A stretch of DNA of 64,000 nucleotides from Heligmosomoides polygyrus polygyrus (lineage: Eukaryota > Nematoda > Chromadorea > Rhabditida > Heligmosomidae), in contig OX377206.1 in assembly GCA_947396885.1 (NCBI GenBank), positions 20,765,114 to 20,829,113 on the forward strand, in the 5' to 3' direction. The notes under the pieces were generated by a model. The model searched no databases. It was not told the origin of the DNA and worked only from the letters and a program-made list of their open reading frames with translations. Position numbers and translations under genes: made by a program. Shown piece by piece: positions 1-29,703 of the stretch (position 1 is its first letter; each line of letters starts with the position of its first letter).

Positions 1-628
1 GCTCAGATGCGAACCCATATTCCTTGCAATAAGATGTCATTACAGTACCCCACATGGGTTAATTCACACAATGCAACATGTGCGACATCCAAGTCCATTA
101 GGAAAATGGGGTCCTGAATTTAGGACCCGCCGGCGCCAAAAAAAATACAAGAATGAGAACCCGTAAAACTCCCTTTACTCTATGCGGTGATGAAACCGAT
201 GGAACCCTATCCAGGAAACCAACAAGTGTAGGCTCGAACCCTGTTCAGTGCGAAACCCTGATCTGCAGAGCAAATGCGTTGAACCAGATACTATCACGAC
301 GACCATTAATTAGGAATACTCAATCAAATAAAAGGAGCTTATATCGTTGGCCTACATAGTAAATTGTTCTAGAAAAAAGGTGTCTTCGTGTCCTTCGAGC
401 ATGGAGAACTCGAGGACACAACTGTGGCTAGGCCTGCGACAGGTTCTATTGGGGCGCTTTGGCATGCAACAGCTACTTTGTAATGAAAACGCTGCTGGCT
501 CCCCGTTGGAACTCGATGCTCATCCTTCCGATAGGTGGTACAGATAAATAAACTGACGCCGACCATAGTGGTGATTGGCTTAGGAAGCACAGCCACAGCC
601 CCAAACAAACAAACAGGCTGATTTTGTA
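1..628. other. Unassigned flank
   Basis: No gene, repeat or transposon could be recognised here. Only short ORFs without domain-like composition are present. The C-terminal exon of the kynureninase gene should lie on the minus strand to the left of position 2092. I searched this stretch for its conserved Pro-Leu-Tyr-Asn region and did not find it, so that exon is probably beyond the window. Confidence 0.4.
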
Positions 629-1903
629 TTAGGCTGTCCCGAAAGTCCTCAGCGTGTTGAGTGCTTCATTTTGTACTACCATAACTTTCTCAATTCTGAT
701 CGCATTTAGTCGAAGTAAGAACCGTTCGAATCAGCACACTTTTGCCAATGGTATAGCTGTCGACTTTTTCCATCAGCAAAAAAAATTAGGTGGTCGAGGT
801 TTGACAAAACCCAGGAAAGCTGTTCTGGCTTGGCCCTGATTGGTGAAAGCTTTATCAGCAAGAAAATTCTAAAAGTATTTAAAAAGGTGTTGGTGAGAGG
901 TCGGTTGGTGAGAGGTCTGAATAATATGGCGGGTGAGGCAGAACCTCAACACTTAATTCGTCAAATTTCCGAATAGTGATTTGGGAAATGTGTGGGTGGC
1001 GTTATCGTGCAAAACAATCGGACCTCTTCTGTTGAGCAGTGCTGGCTGAGATTGACGCATTTCGTCGATTTCCTTAAAGAAGGACTCTGCTGTGATCGTT
1101 CGGCGTGGTGCCAAATAGTTGCAATGGACCACACCAGCCGCCGACCACTACACAGTGACCATTACGTTTTTTGGTGTAGGTTCGTCTTTGGAAAATGTCT
1201 GGGGGTTCATCGGCGTCGAACCACTGTCCAGAACGCTTCCTGTTATCATACAGAATCCACTTTCAATCACAAGTAATGATTCGGTCCGAAAACGGGTCAG
1301 TTTTGTTGCGCAAAAGTAAAGAAGAACACATCTTGAAACGTGACGATTTTTGCCGCTCACTCAACTCGTGGGACACTTTTCGAGCTTTTTCACCTTTCCA
1401 AGGGGTTTCAAAGAATCCGCAACAACAGTTTTACTGACGTATAGCTCTTCCGCGATATCACGAACTGTTTGAGATGGTTGAGCTTCCATCAATTCCCTCA
1501 ATTCGTCGTTCAGGATTGCTCTAGGTCGACCGCTACAGGGATCATCTTCCAGGCAGAAATCTTCGGTCCGAGATTTACTGAAGAACTGGCGCACAGTGCT
1601 TCCTCCAACACTGTAAGGCCCCCACACTTGAACGATCTGTCAAGCTGTCTCATCTGCGGATTACCCCATTTGAAATTAAAATAAAGTATCGTTCGGAATT
1701 GCTCCTTCGACATACTTCAGGAAAGAAGCCCTTCAAGTGCAAAAATATAAAGCAACGTTGAAACATAAATTATTTAGCCAGTTAGAGCGAAAAATTCTGT
1801 ACAGAAAGTAGCATTAATGCGCAATGCAAGTTGAATTTTTACTTAATAATAGACGAATGAAAAATAGTACCACGAAATATTGAGAACTTTCCGGACATCT
1901 TAT
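629..1903 (-). mobile_element. Degraded mariner transposon, flanked by TA
   Basis: The left end (TTAGGCTGTCCCGAAAGTCC) and the right end (read inward ATAAGATGTCCGGAAAGTTC) form imperfect terminal inverted repeats, with TA on each side. The length of 1275 bp fits mariner. The minus strand keeps transposase pieces. One N-terminal block begins MSKEQFRTILYF near 1713 and another carries the helix-turn-helix-like SQTVRDIAEELYVSKTVV region near 1450. A C-terminal block with a His-Asp-Asn triplet, the second catalytic Asp of mariners, sits near 1000. Frameshifts and stops separate the pieces, so it is a fossil. Confidence 0.75.
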
Positions 1904-2091
1904 TAAAATTGAGAACATTTAAGTTTTCAGAACAGCATAGAACAGCAAGAGCACGAAAGCGAATAAATATTAAGTGTCTCAAATTTTATGTGATCGCCTT
2001 CGCATCGCACTCTAATATTTCATTCATGCGTAGCCTGACTCTAATGCATTGATGTAAAATTGTGCTTTGTGAGAAAGAGAAGCAAACTCAC
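1904..2091. other. Intron or 3' flank of kynureninase
   Basis: AT-rich sequence between the mariner fossil and kynureninase exon 11. The donor GTGAGT follows exon 11 at 2091-2086. No further coding block is seen. Confidence 0.5.
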
Positions 2092-20729
<18,638 letters not shown>

Positions 20730-20740
20730 CTGAAAAGAAA
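20730..20740 (-). promoter_or_regulatory. Splice acceptor just upstream of the kynureninase start codon
   Basis: The minus strand reads TTTTCAG and then AGGATG, leaving a three-base leader before the ATG. In strongylid nematodes this usually marks a spliced-leader trans-splice site. A cis-intron with a 5' UTR exon further right cannot be excluded from sequence alone. Confidence 0.6.
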
Positions 20741-23486
20741 ATTGACATCGAAACGGGAAGAACTTTTCTAAAAAGAAGCTCATTCGGAATAGAGAAGGCA
20801 AACATCTCTTGAAGAACGTGGACTTACGAAAAAACACCAAGCTATAGAATGAAGCTATCTTTGCATAGCAACCAACATGGAATAGAAAACTATAATGGAA
20901 GCAGTGCAACTGTGTCAGCCGAGAGACTGCTTATGGAACCCAGCAGGTGTCACACATTTTTAATACACAGTGATAGATTAATTACTCATAAGCATAACTG
21001 AGTAAGACCGGACACGACGGAATTGGCGTAAAAGGCACAAATCAGAAGAAGTTTGCAGTTTAACCTGCTCTATATCTACATCACGAAAGGAATCAACAAA
21101 CAGTTGAAAAAAAAGACGATCAATAGCACAAGTTGTGTGCCGACACCATAAGGGCCAGATATAAAGGAAGAACATTCATAATGACGTTTTGAGGTAGGAC
21201 CTCGGGCTACAGTGGAATAATTCCGCCACATAAGCAAGAACAGGTCGACCATAGGGGATGGTATCAGGACATGACAACTCGAGTGATAGCCTCGGCCGAA
21301 AACCACTACTACTGCCGCGTCCGTCCGTCTTACACTTTGCATGATGGCCAGCGCGAACATTTACACTTTCGCTGTCAACGCAATGATCTTTCGAGGAAAA
21401 ACCGCATCGAAAACAGAAAACAACGGGCCGCTGGAAAATCTGAGCGAGATTAGTACTCGTTTTTGAATGTTACATTGTTAGCAAAATCGCATATTTTAGA
21501 TAGTTAACATAGTTGCTCTATTTTATAAGCGTATGCTACGTTCCACCAAAACCATGACGCTCTTCGTGCCCTATGGGGACAATGATCCACTGGACCATTT
21601 TGGCACGCAGCATGAACCAATAGGGACGTTGCTCGCACCTGCGCAAGCCTCTAGACGACCAACAGGTCGAGATGTGACGCAAAGAATATCACCATCCATA
21701 TTTCAAAACTATTAGTGAGTATTAATCTTTTAAGCTATCCCACTGGATATTTGAAAAAAAGTTGATCCGTCTCTCTCTGTCAGTCTCACTTTCTGTCCAT
21801 TGCTCTTTCGCTATTGGACGGAGTAAGGGTTATATCGATATTCAGTTTTATTCTGGTCAATTGAAAGAATGAGGTAAAATGGTAACTGCTTTTGTATTGC
21901 GCACATAAATATCTAATTCACTATCTATATTTTTTGCTAACTGAGCTACCTCCCAGTTGGCGTATTGCGCCCCTTCCCAGGTGAGAATCATGGAAATGTG
22001 ATGGCTAACGGACAAACCTCACAATCGATGAATGTGATTATCAGATTATTGACGTTGCCCAAAAATCGCTGTATCGACCCTCCCAGAATTGGCGGTTTAA
22101 AGTGGAAGTCACGAGAATATGTTGTCCGGTGGGCAAACTTCATACCAAATCCGAATTTCATGGTATGAAGAAAAGTGAGAAGACACCTCAATTTAAGGAT
22201 GCGAATTCGATCGAATATGAACAACTGTTATTCTGGCAAAGCATCAGCTGTGAGAAACATGGACAGGTGAAACAATCCGTGCAAGGGACAAGAAAAGAGA
22301 CAAAAATAACTGCAAATCAGAATATGGAATAGTGGGGGAGGGTCGCTATAACTTCAGTTGAAATCGCATATACCCAACGAATCAAATGATTAATAAATAA
22401 ATCTCATCCCAGTAAAACCTCGATTAATCGTGTGAACTCGTAAAAAATGCTTTTCGAATTTCGCTTGTTTGCTCCTAACAATATTTTACCTACTACTTCG
22501 TTAATATTATCGACATACTTTCAATCACAAGCAGAAAACACTGCACAGATTTTCCTATGTCAATAATTTATTTGAGCTCGTAAGGGAATGCCTGCGTTAA
22601 TCGGCAAGACGCTTGTTTTGAAAGGAAAAGGAGCGAATTGAAAGATGTTAATTTTAGATTTGGAAGATGATCATCTTGGCTTCAGAAACGTTGGATGGAG
22701 GCGTTAAATCCGTCTTGAAAACTGTTCTATTTGACTTGGTAGGTGTGGTTTATTACTTTACCTAAGGATCAATGCCCAAATAAATATTTTTAAGAAGGAA
22801 ACGTTAGCTTTCACTCGTTTACAGGTAGTTAGCGATTCACACAACTAAACGCTTCTCAACATTATCTTTTCCATGGGATAAAGCCCGCCTAGGGGGATGA
22901 AAGCTGAAATACACAAACGTCACACGTGATAGGGGAGAGCCAAGACTTTTTGAATCTGTCGTGCTTGGAGCTGTCTCCGTAAGAAAGCGAAACAAACAAA
23001 AACTGCGTGGCTTTTCCCAGCCAGAAAATTTTGAAAAGCTCCTTTTGTAGAAGTTTAATTTCAATTTCGTCGCCGTTATCAAACGCTACGATTTAGAGAG
23101 AAGTCTTCCGGCCAGATCCGATCTTTCTACCGAATATGCAGAAGTATGCCTCACAAAGCTCTAGGGAATGTGAAAAGGAATCAACTGCAGAGAAGAAACC
23201 AACGAGACAGCTACGTTCGTTGCAGTGCAAGAAATCTGCCAACAAAACCCAACGAATCGAACCGGCCATAAATACCAGCCGCTATGCGGAGGTTATCAAT
23301 CACGGGCTGTAAGATGGGTGCATGATTGTGCGACTGACGACGGTGAAGAAGACAGTGCCATTCTTATAGTACCGGCACGAAATACCGTGGAAATATCATT
23401 TAGTCATCAGAGAGAACCTCTACCAGATATTCCGCATGTGGGAATACCCTAGAGATCGCCGTTAATATAGCACTCTTTATTATTTA
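20735..23486. other. Upstream flank of kynureninase, unassigned
   Basis: About 2.7 kb without a gene I can support. Short ORFs (for example 21076-21360 and 22837-23082, minus strand) lack recognisable features. The kynureninase promoter, and any outron, should lie at the left side of this stretch. Confidence 0.4.
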
Positions 23487-24002
23487 TTAAGTTGGCCAGA
23501 AAGTCCTGGCGGTTTTGATTGGTACGCTTCAAACAACGACAGCGTTCTTCATAGTCACTGAAATCAGTCGAAATCAGATTCGAGTCAGCGCACTATTTCC
23601 TATGCGACACTGGTCGAGTATTTCCATCAGTGAAAAAACTGGGTGGTCGAGGTGCGACAAATTCTAGAAAGGCTGTTTTTGCGTGGTCCTTATTTGCGAA
23701 GGTTCTACCAGTGAGGAATTTCTGAAAGTGCTTAAAAATGTGATAGTCGGGTGAGACAGAACTTCAGCCCTTAATTCGTTCAATTTTCGAAGAGTGATTT
23801 TCGAAACGTGTGGGCTGGCGTTGCCATTCAAAAGAAAGGGACCTCTTCTGTTGACCAGAGCCGGCTGCAGGTCACGCAATTTTCAGTACATCTCGTCGAT
23901 TTCGTCACAGTGAAACTCTGCTGTGATTGTTTGGCCCGGTTTCAGAAATTTGCAGTGAATCACGCCAACCGCCGATCACCCGTTACCATCGCTTTTTTCT
24001 GA
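23487..24002 (-). mobile_element. Mariner end fragment
   Basis: The left end TTAAGTTGGCCAGAAAGTCC resembles the 629-bp mariner TIR. The minus strand holds a transposase C-terminal piece, PALVNRRGPFLLNGNASPHV, where the second catalytic Asp is replaced by Asn. The N-terminal half and the right TIR are missing. Confidence 0.75.
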
Positions 24003-25688
24003 TGGGATTTCGGCTCTCGGAAGCGTTTTTATGGAGAAAGAGTATACACTTTTTAAAAGAATCCTTCAGCTGGCCCAAATAAGTTTTTCAAAGTGTCTTT
24101 ATCCAAATATTTATAACAGCACATCGACTCATATCACTGCGTAAAAAATAGTTCTTTTCAAAAAGGGACACTTTACACAGAAGTAAGGGGAAGAGGTAAA
24201 GAAGCAAATAGCATTTTTTTCGAATAAGCTATATAACTTCACGGGAACGGTTTGTCACTATCGATTAGGTGGTGGCAGCTCCTGTGGTTTTTCTCCTGGC
24301 GTAATCAGCAAATAGAACAGCTTGTGGTGTATATAGCGGAGTGTCAACATTTGCTGACCAGTGAGCTAAAAGGTATAAGCCTCAGGATTGAAGTCAAAAA
24401 CGAAGATCGGAGGGAACAAGCACTGATTGAATACCTAAGTGCATCGAGAGCAAGTATGCTAACAATTTCAGAAGCTAGCAAATGCAACTACAACCTACTC
24501 AAGAAGGACGACGGCGCTCAGTCCATCCAATGTACCGATTTGTTATAAGGGCAAGCTACAAATGTACAACACATTTACGCAGTTAACTAGAGTAGACCCG
24601 CCTTCCCCACCAAATAGGAAACTCGAGGCAGAGCAGTGGACGAAACAATTTATAAACGAAGGTGTAGTTTGGGTCTGCGGCGCAGAAGCAACAACTTTTT
24701 CTCGACTATGCTGACAAGTTGTAAGTGCTTGATCCTTGTCACTAAATGAAAACTAACGAACAACAGTTCAGCTCTTCAATTTTCTTATAGAGACACCGCC
24801 CTGAAAAAGACGTTGACCATTTGTTTTTTATTTGTTTATCATGTGGATAAAAGCGGTAAGAAAGAAGGAGATTCAACGCCATTTGGTAAAAAAGAAACAT
24901 TTAGCGGATGGTTCACAATTAGGCATGCTGAGCCTCGATCATTTGCTTTGATTTCAAGTCAGCAACAACGGATCGAAAAAAAGATTCGTTCAATTTAGTG
25001 AATTGAAACACCAAGCGCTAATGGAAAAAGCGAGTCTTTTGGCACCAATAAATGGCAACTGAAAACCATGCAATGTCATTACTTTTATTACTTATTGCTC
25101 AGCACAAAGCATACGTTAGATAGAGCCTAACTACAACACAAGCGCAAAAGTTCAACAGAACCAACCAAATAATCCATACAAGAAAACAAAACCATACCGG
25201 GTCATTCGAAGCCGTATAGTCGCGCCCTTGCAATCCGTCCACATGCCGAAACAAGGAAGATTTGGTGTTTCAGATTGAGCGATAAAAATAGGACCTCGCC
25301 CTACACCTAAGCACGTGCAACCGAATAGCGGCCTTAGGAGCTCGAAGAAAATCTAATCAACGGTTTCACCGGGTAGTTATATATTCGAAAATTTTAAGAA
25401 TTTGGAAGACTTAACTATTAGGATGCCAAAGATGATCTTGAACACCGTATAAACACTGTTAAGATTCCCGCGAGCTCCCAGTGAATGTAAACAGTGTGCG
25501 GCATCCCTGGTATGGCTAGGAAGTACCCTGAAATACATGCACGTTCTCGATCGTCTATAGACTTTTCGGGTGTATAGACCTTCTGGGTGTATAGACCCCC
25601 CTATGCTGAATTTTTTCTGAAACCTAGGTGCCTTTTTTATGGGGAGAAACACCTGAGTCCCACATTCTATAATCGGCCCACATATGTA
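24003..25688. other. Unassigned intergenic stretch
   Basis: A plus-strand ORF at 24252-24548 (98 codons, basic and Gln/Glu-rich) can be extended across a possible acceptor near 24470. It vaguely resembles retroelement gag-type composition. I cannot support a family assignment. The rest shows nothing recognisable. Confidence 0.35.
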
Positions 25689-25792
25689 TTAGGTTGTCCG
25701 GAAATTAATGCCGGTTTTCGATCTCCAACTTTAGGGCGGGATTTTTCAGCAAAACTTTACATTGGAATAGAATAGGGCATAATAATTGTACA

Positions 25793-25867
25793 GGTGTCGA
25801 TGTCCGTTCCCCTACGTGGTGCCACTGGAAACTGCCCGCTCTGCGAGCTAAGCCGAACACGGACATT
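25793..25867 (+). ncRNA. HDV-like ribozyme fold at RTE 5' end (mutated copy)
   Basis: Proposed elements: P1 GGTGTC (25793-25798) with GCCACT (25821-25826), containing one mismatch; P2 GATGTCCGT (25799-25807) with ACGGACATT (25859-25867); a short P3 with a 7-base loop containing TACG; P4 GCCCGC/GCGAGC (25834-25848), imperfect; and a CTAAG joining strand after P4. The order of helices is that of the HDV double pseudoknot. The P1 mismatch suggests this copy is impaired. Folding is by eye only. Confidence 0.5.
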
Positions 25868-26053
25868 CAATTGCAGGCGACAGGCCCTTGTAACAGGCTG
25901 GCCTACGAAGACCCATGCCGTATCACATGGTGCATGTATGTCAGCTCACGTATTTCGAGATAGTGCTGCGGCATCCGCGGGAGCCGACGCTCAGAGCCCG
26001 GCGAGTGTGAGAAGTATGCGAGGGTCCCTGGTGCCAGGGCGACAACTGAGCTA

Positions 26054-27560
26054 GTGCGAAAGTCCCGTAACGTAAGCAGGACCCGCGTGGCAACGCTGAA
26101 TGTGGGTACGTTGACGGGTCGCTCGTGCGAGTTGGTTGAAGCACTGGAGCGTAGAAGAGTTGATCTCTGTGCGGTGCAGGAGACGATTTGGTACTGCCGC
26201 AAGTCAAGGGACATAGGACGAGGCTTTAAGGCCGTCATAGGTGGAAGTCCCAGGACCACCAGTGGTGTCGGAATAATCGTCTCCGAACGATTTCGTGACT
26301 CGATTGTAAGCGTCGAGCGCTTTGACGATCGATTGATAAAGATCGTTGTCGCCGCTAAGGAGCGACTCTATCACTTCTTCTCTGCGTATGCTCTGCAAAC
26401 TGGGTGCTCCGATCAAGCCAAGGGGGAGTTTTGGAACTTGCTTGATGAGAAGACATCAGAGGTACCGTCGAAAGATGTCGTCGTAGTCACTGGTGACCTT
26501 AGTGGGCATGTAGGTGCTACGGAAGACGGGTATAGCTGTCATGGTGGTTTCGGATACGGCCCTCGCAACGCCGATGGTAAGCGTATTCCTGACTATGCGG
26601 AATCGCATAACCTCACCATAGTGTACACCGACTTCCGAAAACGCACTCGCACCTTATCTCATACTACAACAGGAGTACCAAGACTCAGATAGACTTTGTC
26701 CTTAAGAGAGATCGTAACCGGAGTCTTGTCACAGACGTGAGGATCGTGCCGTATGAGACGGTCGCCCCACAGCATTGATCGCTGATCTGCACAGATCACC
26801 CCTCCGAGGCTGAAGCAGGTCGAGCGATGCGGTGCTGCAAGAATCAAGCGGTGGCGAATGAGAGAGAAGGAAGCAGCTGTGATTTCTCGCGTGTGGTTAC
26901 CAACGGTTACGACTGTCGATGAAACTTGGAAGAAGGCGATCGACGCGATTCGTCAAGCTGCACAGTCGGAACTCGGCATTACGAAGCATGCTCGACGGAA
27001 CATCGACAGCAGACATGGCTGTGGACAAACCATGTGAAAGCGAAGGTTCGAGAGAAGAAGTCGCTGTATCATGTGTTTGTCAGCGAGAAGACAGCCGATA
27101 ACTGGCGGAAGTACCAAGAAGCAAAGAAAGCTGCAAAGAAGACCGTGGCTGTTGCGAGAGCCACGAATTATGGAGGTGTCATCGAGAAGCTCGTGTCACG
27201 CGATGGTGAGGGGTATCTGTACCGGCTTGCTGAGAATCACCACCGGCAGACCGAGGATATTGAGAAGTTTTCGGCATCAATGAGAACGGCCATCCCTTCT
27301 ACGGCTCCAACCTACGGCCCCGTTCAGAAGATCACCGTGCAGGAGATTGAAGCGGCTTTGAAGAAGATGAGGCCAGGCAAAGCGACTGGGCCCGACGACG
27401 TGGCAGCAGAACTGTGGAAATCGAAGTTTTGGTACCCTGCTGAGTGGTTGGCGAAGTTCTTTAATCAGGTTGCGGCGGAGAAAAAAGTGCCTGAGTGCTG
27501 GCGCCAAAGTACGACGATCCCGATTTTGAAGAAGAAACGCAGTCTTGCATCCTGCTGTCC
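26054..27560 (+). pseudogene. RTE-A endonuclease and partial RT, broken
   Basis: The N-terminal endonuclease is readable at 26054-26692, with ATLNVGTLTGRSC, the catalytic VQET, GDLSGHVG and DYAESHNLTIV. The frame is lost near 26690. Reading resumes in 26926-27564, with VKAKVREKKSLYHVF, ATNYGGVIEKL and MRPGKATGPDDVAAELWKSK, and stops at the element's truncated end. Confidence 0.8.
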
Positions 27561-27661
27561 ATAGTTGTACACTTGTACAAAGCTGGTTTTGCACGCTTTC
27601 TCACTGTGTTATTCGTATTTAATAAAGGCTTCTTCGCGGCAGATTTTGTAGGCTATAAATG

Positions 27662-28582
27662 GACGAGTCAAAGCAGCAGTTTCAGCAATTTTTTCTACGA
27701 GATCAAGGTCGGTCGTACTGTGGCGAAAACAACTCGAACCATCAACAGGGTATGAGACCAAGGAAGTGTTAGCGATTCCAGAGTGAAGCGCTGGTTTCAA
27801 AAACGAATTCGATCTTGAGGATGAGACAGGTAGAGGACGTCGCTTTGGCATTGATGGTAACGAGTGGAATATCTTGGTGGAAGCAAATACATGTGTGACC
27901 GTTCGATGATTTGCGAAAGGACTCTACGTAAGCAAATCAAGTGCTTAGGAACATCTGCGGAAAATTGGAGAGAAGAAGGAGTTAGATAAATGGATACCAC
28001 ACGAGTTGAACGGCCATCAAAAAATTGTCGGTTCGAAGTGCCGCCTGCGCTGCTTCTTCGCAACAGGAACAATTCATTTCTCGACCATATCGTAAATTGT
28101 GACAAGAAATGGATCCTCTTCCATAAACGGCGACGATCGGCTCAGTGGTTGGACCGCAATGAAGCTCCGCAGCAGTCCACGAAACCGAAATGGCACCATA
28201 ATAACCGTTTGGTGGTCCGCTTCTGGATTGATTCATCACAGTTTCTTAAACTCGGGTGAAACAATGACGGCAGAGAAGTACGTCCATGAATGAGATCGAC
28301 GAAATGCATGCAAAATTCCGACTTATGCACCCGGCAGTGGTCAATAGAGAAGGACCGATCCTTCTCCACGACAACGCGCGACCACATGTTGCGCATCCGA
28401 CGCTGCAGAAGTTGAACGAGTTTTACCACGAAACTCTACCACACCCACCATATTCAACGGACCTTTCGCCAACCGACTACCAATTCTCCAGGCATCTGGA
28501 TAGGTTCTTGAGCGAGAACTGCTCTAATAACCGAGCCCGAGTCTTCGACGAATTCATCCTCTCCAGGACTTATATGCAATAG
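27662..28582 (+). pseudogene. Mariner transposase with DD34D triad readable, frameshifted
   Basis: The N-terminus begins MDESKQQFQQFFL near 27660. Blocks then follow in several frames: VNCDKKWIL (first Asp, about 28100), LLHDNARPHVAH (second Asp) and DLSPTDYQFSRHLD (third Asp). Thirty-four residues separate the last two Asp, the mariner DD34D signature. All three catalytic Asp survive, but frameshifts near 27790, 28010 and 28270 prevent expression. Confidence 0.85.
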
Positions 28583-28726
28583 AGATAAATAAGCTAGTAT
28601 CTCGTTAGCAAGGATGTGTAGACTCGAATGTTTTTACTTCGATTAATAATGCTATGTTTGAGCTGAGGAATGTCGTTTTAAAATTTTGAGGTTCAAAACT
28701 TGCATTAATTTCCGGACAATCCAATA

Positions 28727-29673
28727 TTATAGTATGTGCTTTAATTATCATTTTTTCTCGGTTGATGTGGGAAGCTACATACCGAGTGAATGGAAGGCGA
28801 CGGCGCGGTAACAATGAACACCTCGTTGTTTAGAAAGACGTCAAACAAAACCTTCGTCGGCCTCCAGGAACTGACAAGGAAAGGTTCCCAGCCCATGGTG
28901 AGCTTTTGCGATGCTACATTGACAGGATGTAGGGCCCTGTTAGCGGAGTCCGGAACCACAAATAGCCTTTGCTGAACGCTTTTTAAAGACCTGAAAAAGA
29001 AACATGAAATCGTCTGCGTAACGCTAATCAACCCCTATGACACCCCAGGAGATGTCCTCGGTGGAGCAGCCTCATAGAAGCGCACCGGCGGGCTTTTGAG
29101 TTCGAGTACGCGTACTGCCAATGTTTTTGCACTTACTAGTTGGTTGTTATTACGCTTTCTCATGATCACATGAGTCAATTATAGGCGACCAATACTCACA
29201 ACAAACAAAGGCTGCCTACTTTCGCCTTCGTATGTGCTAGTTTTTCAACGATGCGTGTATGTTCCACTACCATATCATACTATATCACCAATAATACCGT
29301 AGCTGCACATGAGTTCACGTACCTTAAGGTCGAATATTATGAACCCGGGCCATATCTTTATACGTGTATACGTGTACTCAAAATATCGTTCTAACCTAAA
29401 CGCGCAGGCGGTGTTGTGGATACCCAACTAGGGACTACATTTATGAATGCATATTGTAGTACAATAGAGGCCAAATAGGAATGAATGATAAGACTTAGCA
29501 TACTTAAGTGAACACTATAAGATAAGTACCATTGAATAACAACCACAGGCATAATTTAGGGGTACCGCAAGTAGGTAATAGAGATAGCGCTCAAGTTGTC
29601 CACTCTAGGCGCGGTGCCCCCTTTCAAGGCCAGAGGTAGTTGGCCCCATTGGCTAACTATTGGAGATATTTGT
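28727..29673. other. Intergenic sequence with the left arm of a large inverted repeat
   Basis: Bases about 28870-29300 are the reverse complement of about 33150-33575, with numerous substitutions. The rest (29300-29670) shows nothing I can name. A minus-strand ORF at 28741-29031 is not conserved as protein in the other arm, so it is not called as a gene. Confidence 0.5.
28870..29300. repeat. Left arm of inverted repeat around an RTE
   Basis: Shared with the right arm are the inverted equivalents of CGGACTCCGCTAACAGGGCC, ACATCCTGTCAATGTAGCAT, GAGTTCGAGTACGCG and AACTAGCACATACG. Both arms include a tRNA-like B box. The spacer is about 3.85 kb, of which the RTE accounts for 3.15 kb. Confidence 0.7.
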
Positions 29674-29703
29674 AGCTCCGCCTCCGCATCTTCTTTTTAT
29701 TCT

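Larger units (their letters stand above)
25793..27560 (+). mobile_element. RTE family A copy, 5'-intact but 3'-truncated
   Basis: Flanks ATAATTGTACA (25782-25792) and ATAGTTGTACA (27561-27571) form an 11-bp duplication with one mismatch. The insert starts with the same 5' sequence as the full-length copy at 32824 and ends abruptly inside the reverse-transcriptase region, just after TTIPILKKK. An internal deletion of about 100 bases occurs near 27280, and frameshifts near 26670 and 26790. Losing the 3' end while keeping the 5' end is opposite to the usual RTE truncation. Confidence 0.85.
25689..28724 (+). mobile_element. Mariner transposon split by an RTE insertion
   Basis: The ends TTAGGTTGTCCGGAAATTAA (25689) and the inverted GCATTAATTTCCGGACAATC (right end 28724) are flanked by TA. 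Subtracting the RTE copy and one 11-bp duplication leaves about 1257 bp, a normal mariner length. Transposase pieces lie right of the RTE on the plus strand. Confidence 0.9.

Noticed and set aside
1..2085. Last exon of kynureninase
   Set aside because: The conserved C-terminal block (Val-Ala-Pro-x-Pro-Leu-Tyr-Asn type) was not found on the minus strand here.
24252..24548. Retroelement gag-like ORF
   Set aside because: Composition alone; no zinc knuckle, protease or reverse transcriptase nearby.
28741..29031. Minus-strand ORF preceded by a TTTTTCAG-like acceptor
   Set aside because: The counterpart in the inverted arm (33464-33600) has the same acceptor-like sequence but its reading frame is interrupted, so coding is unlikely.
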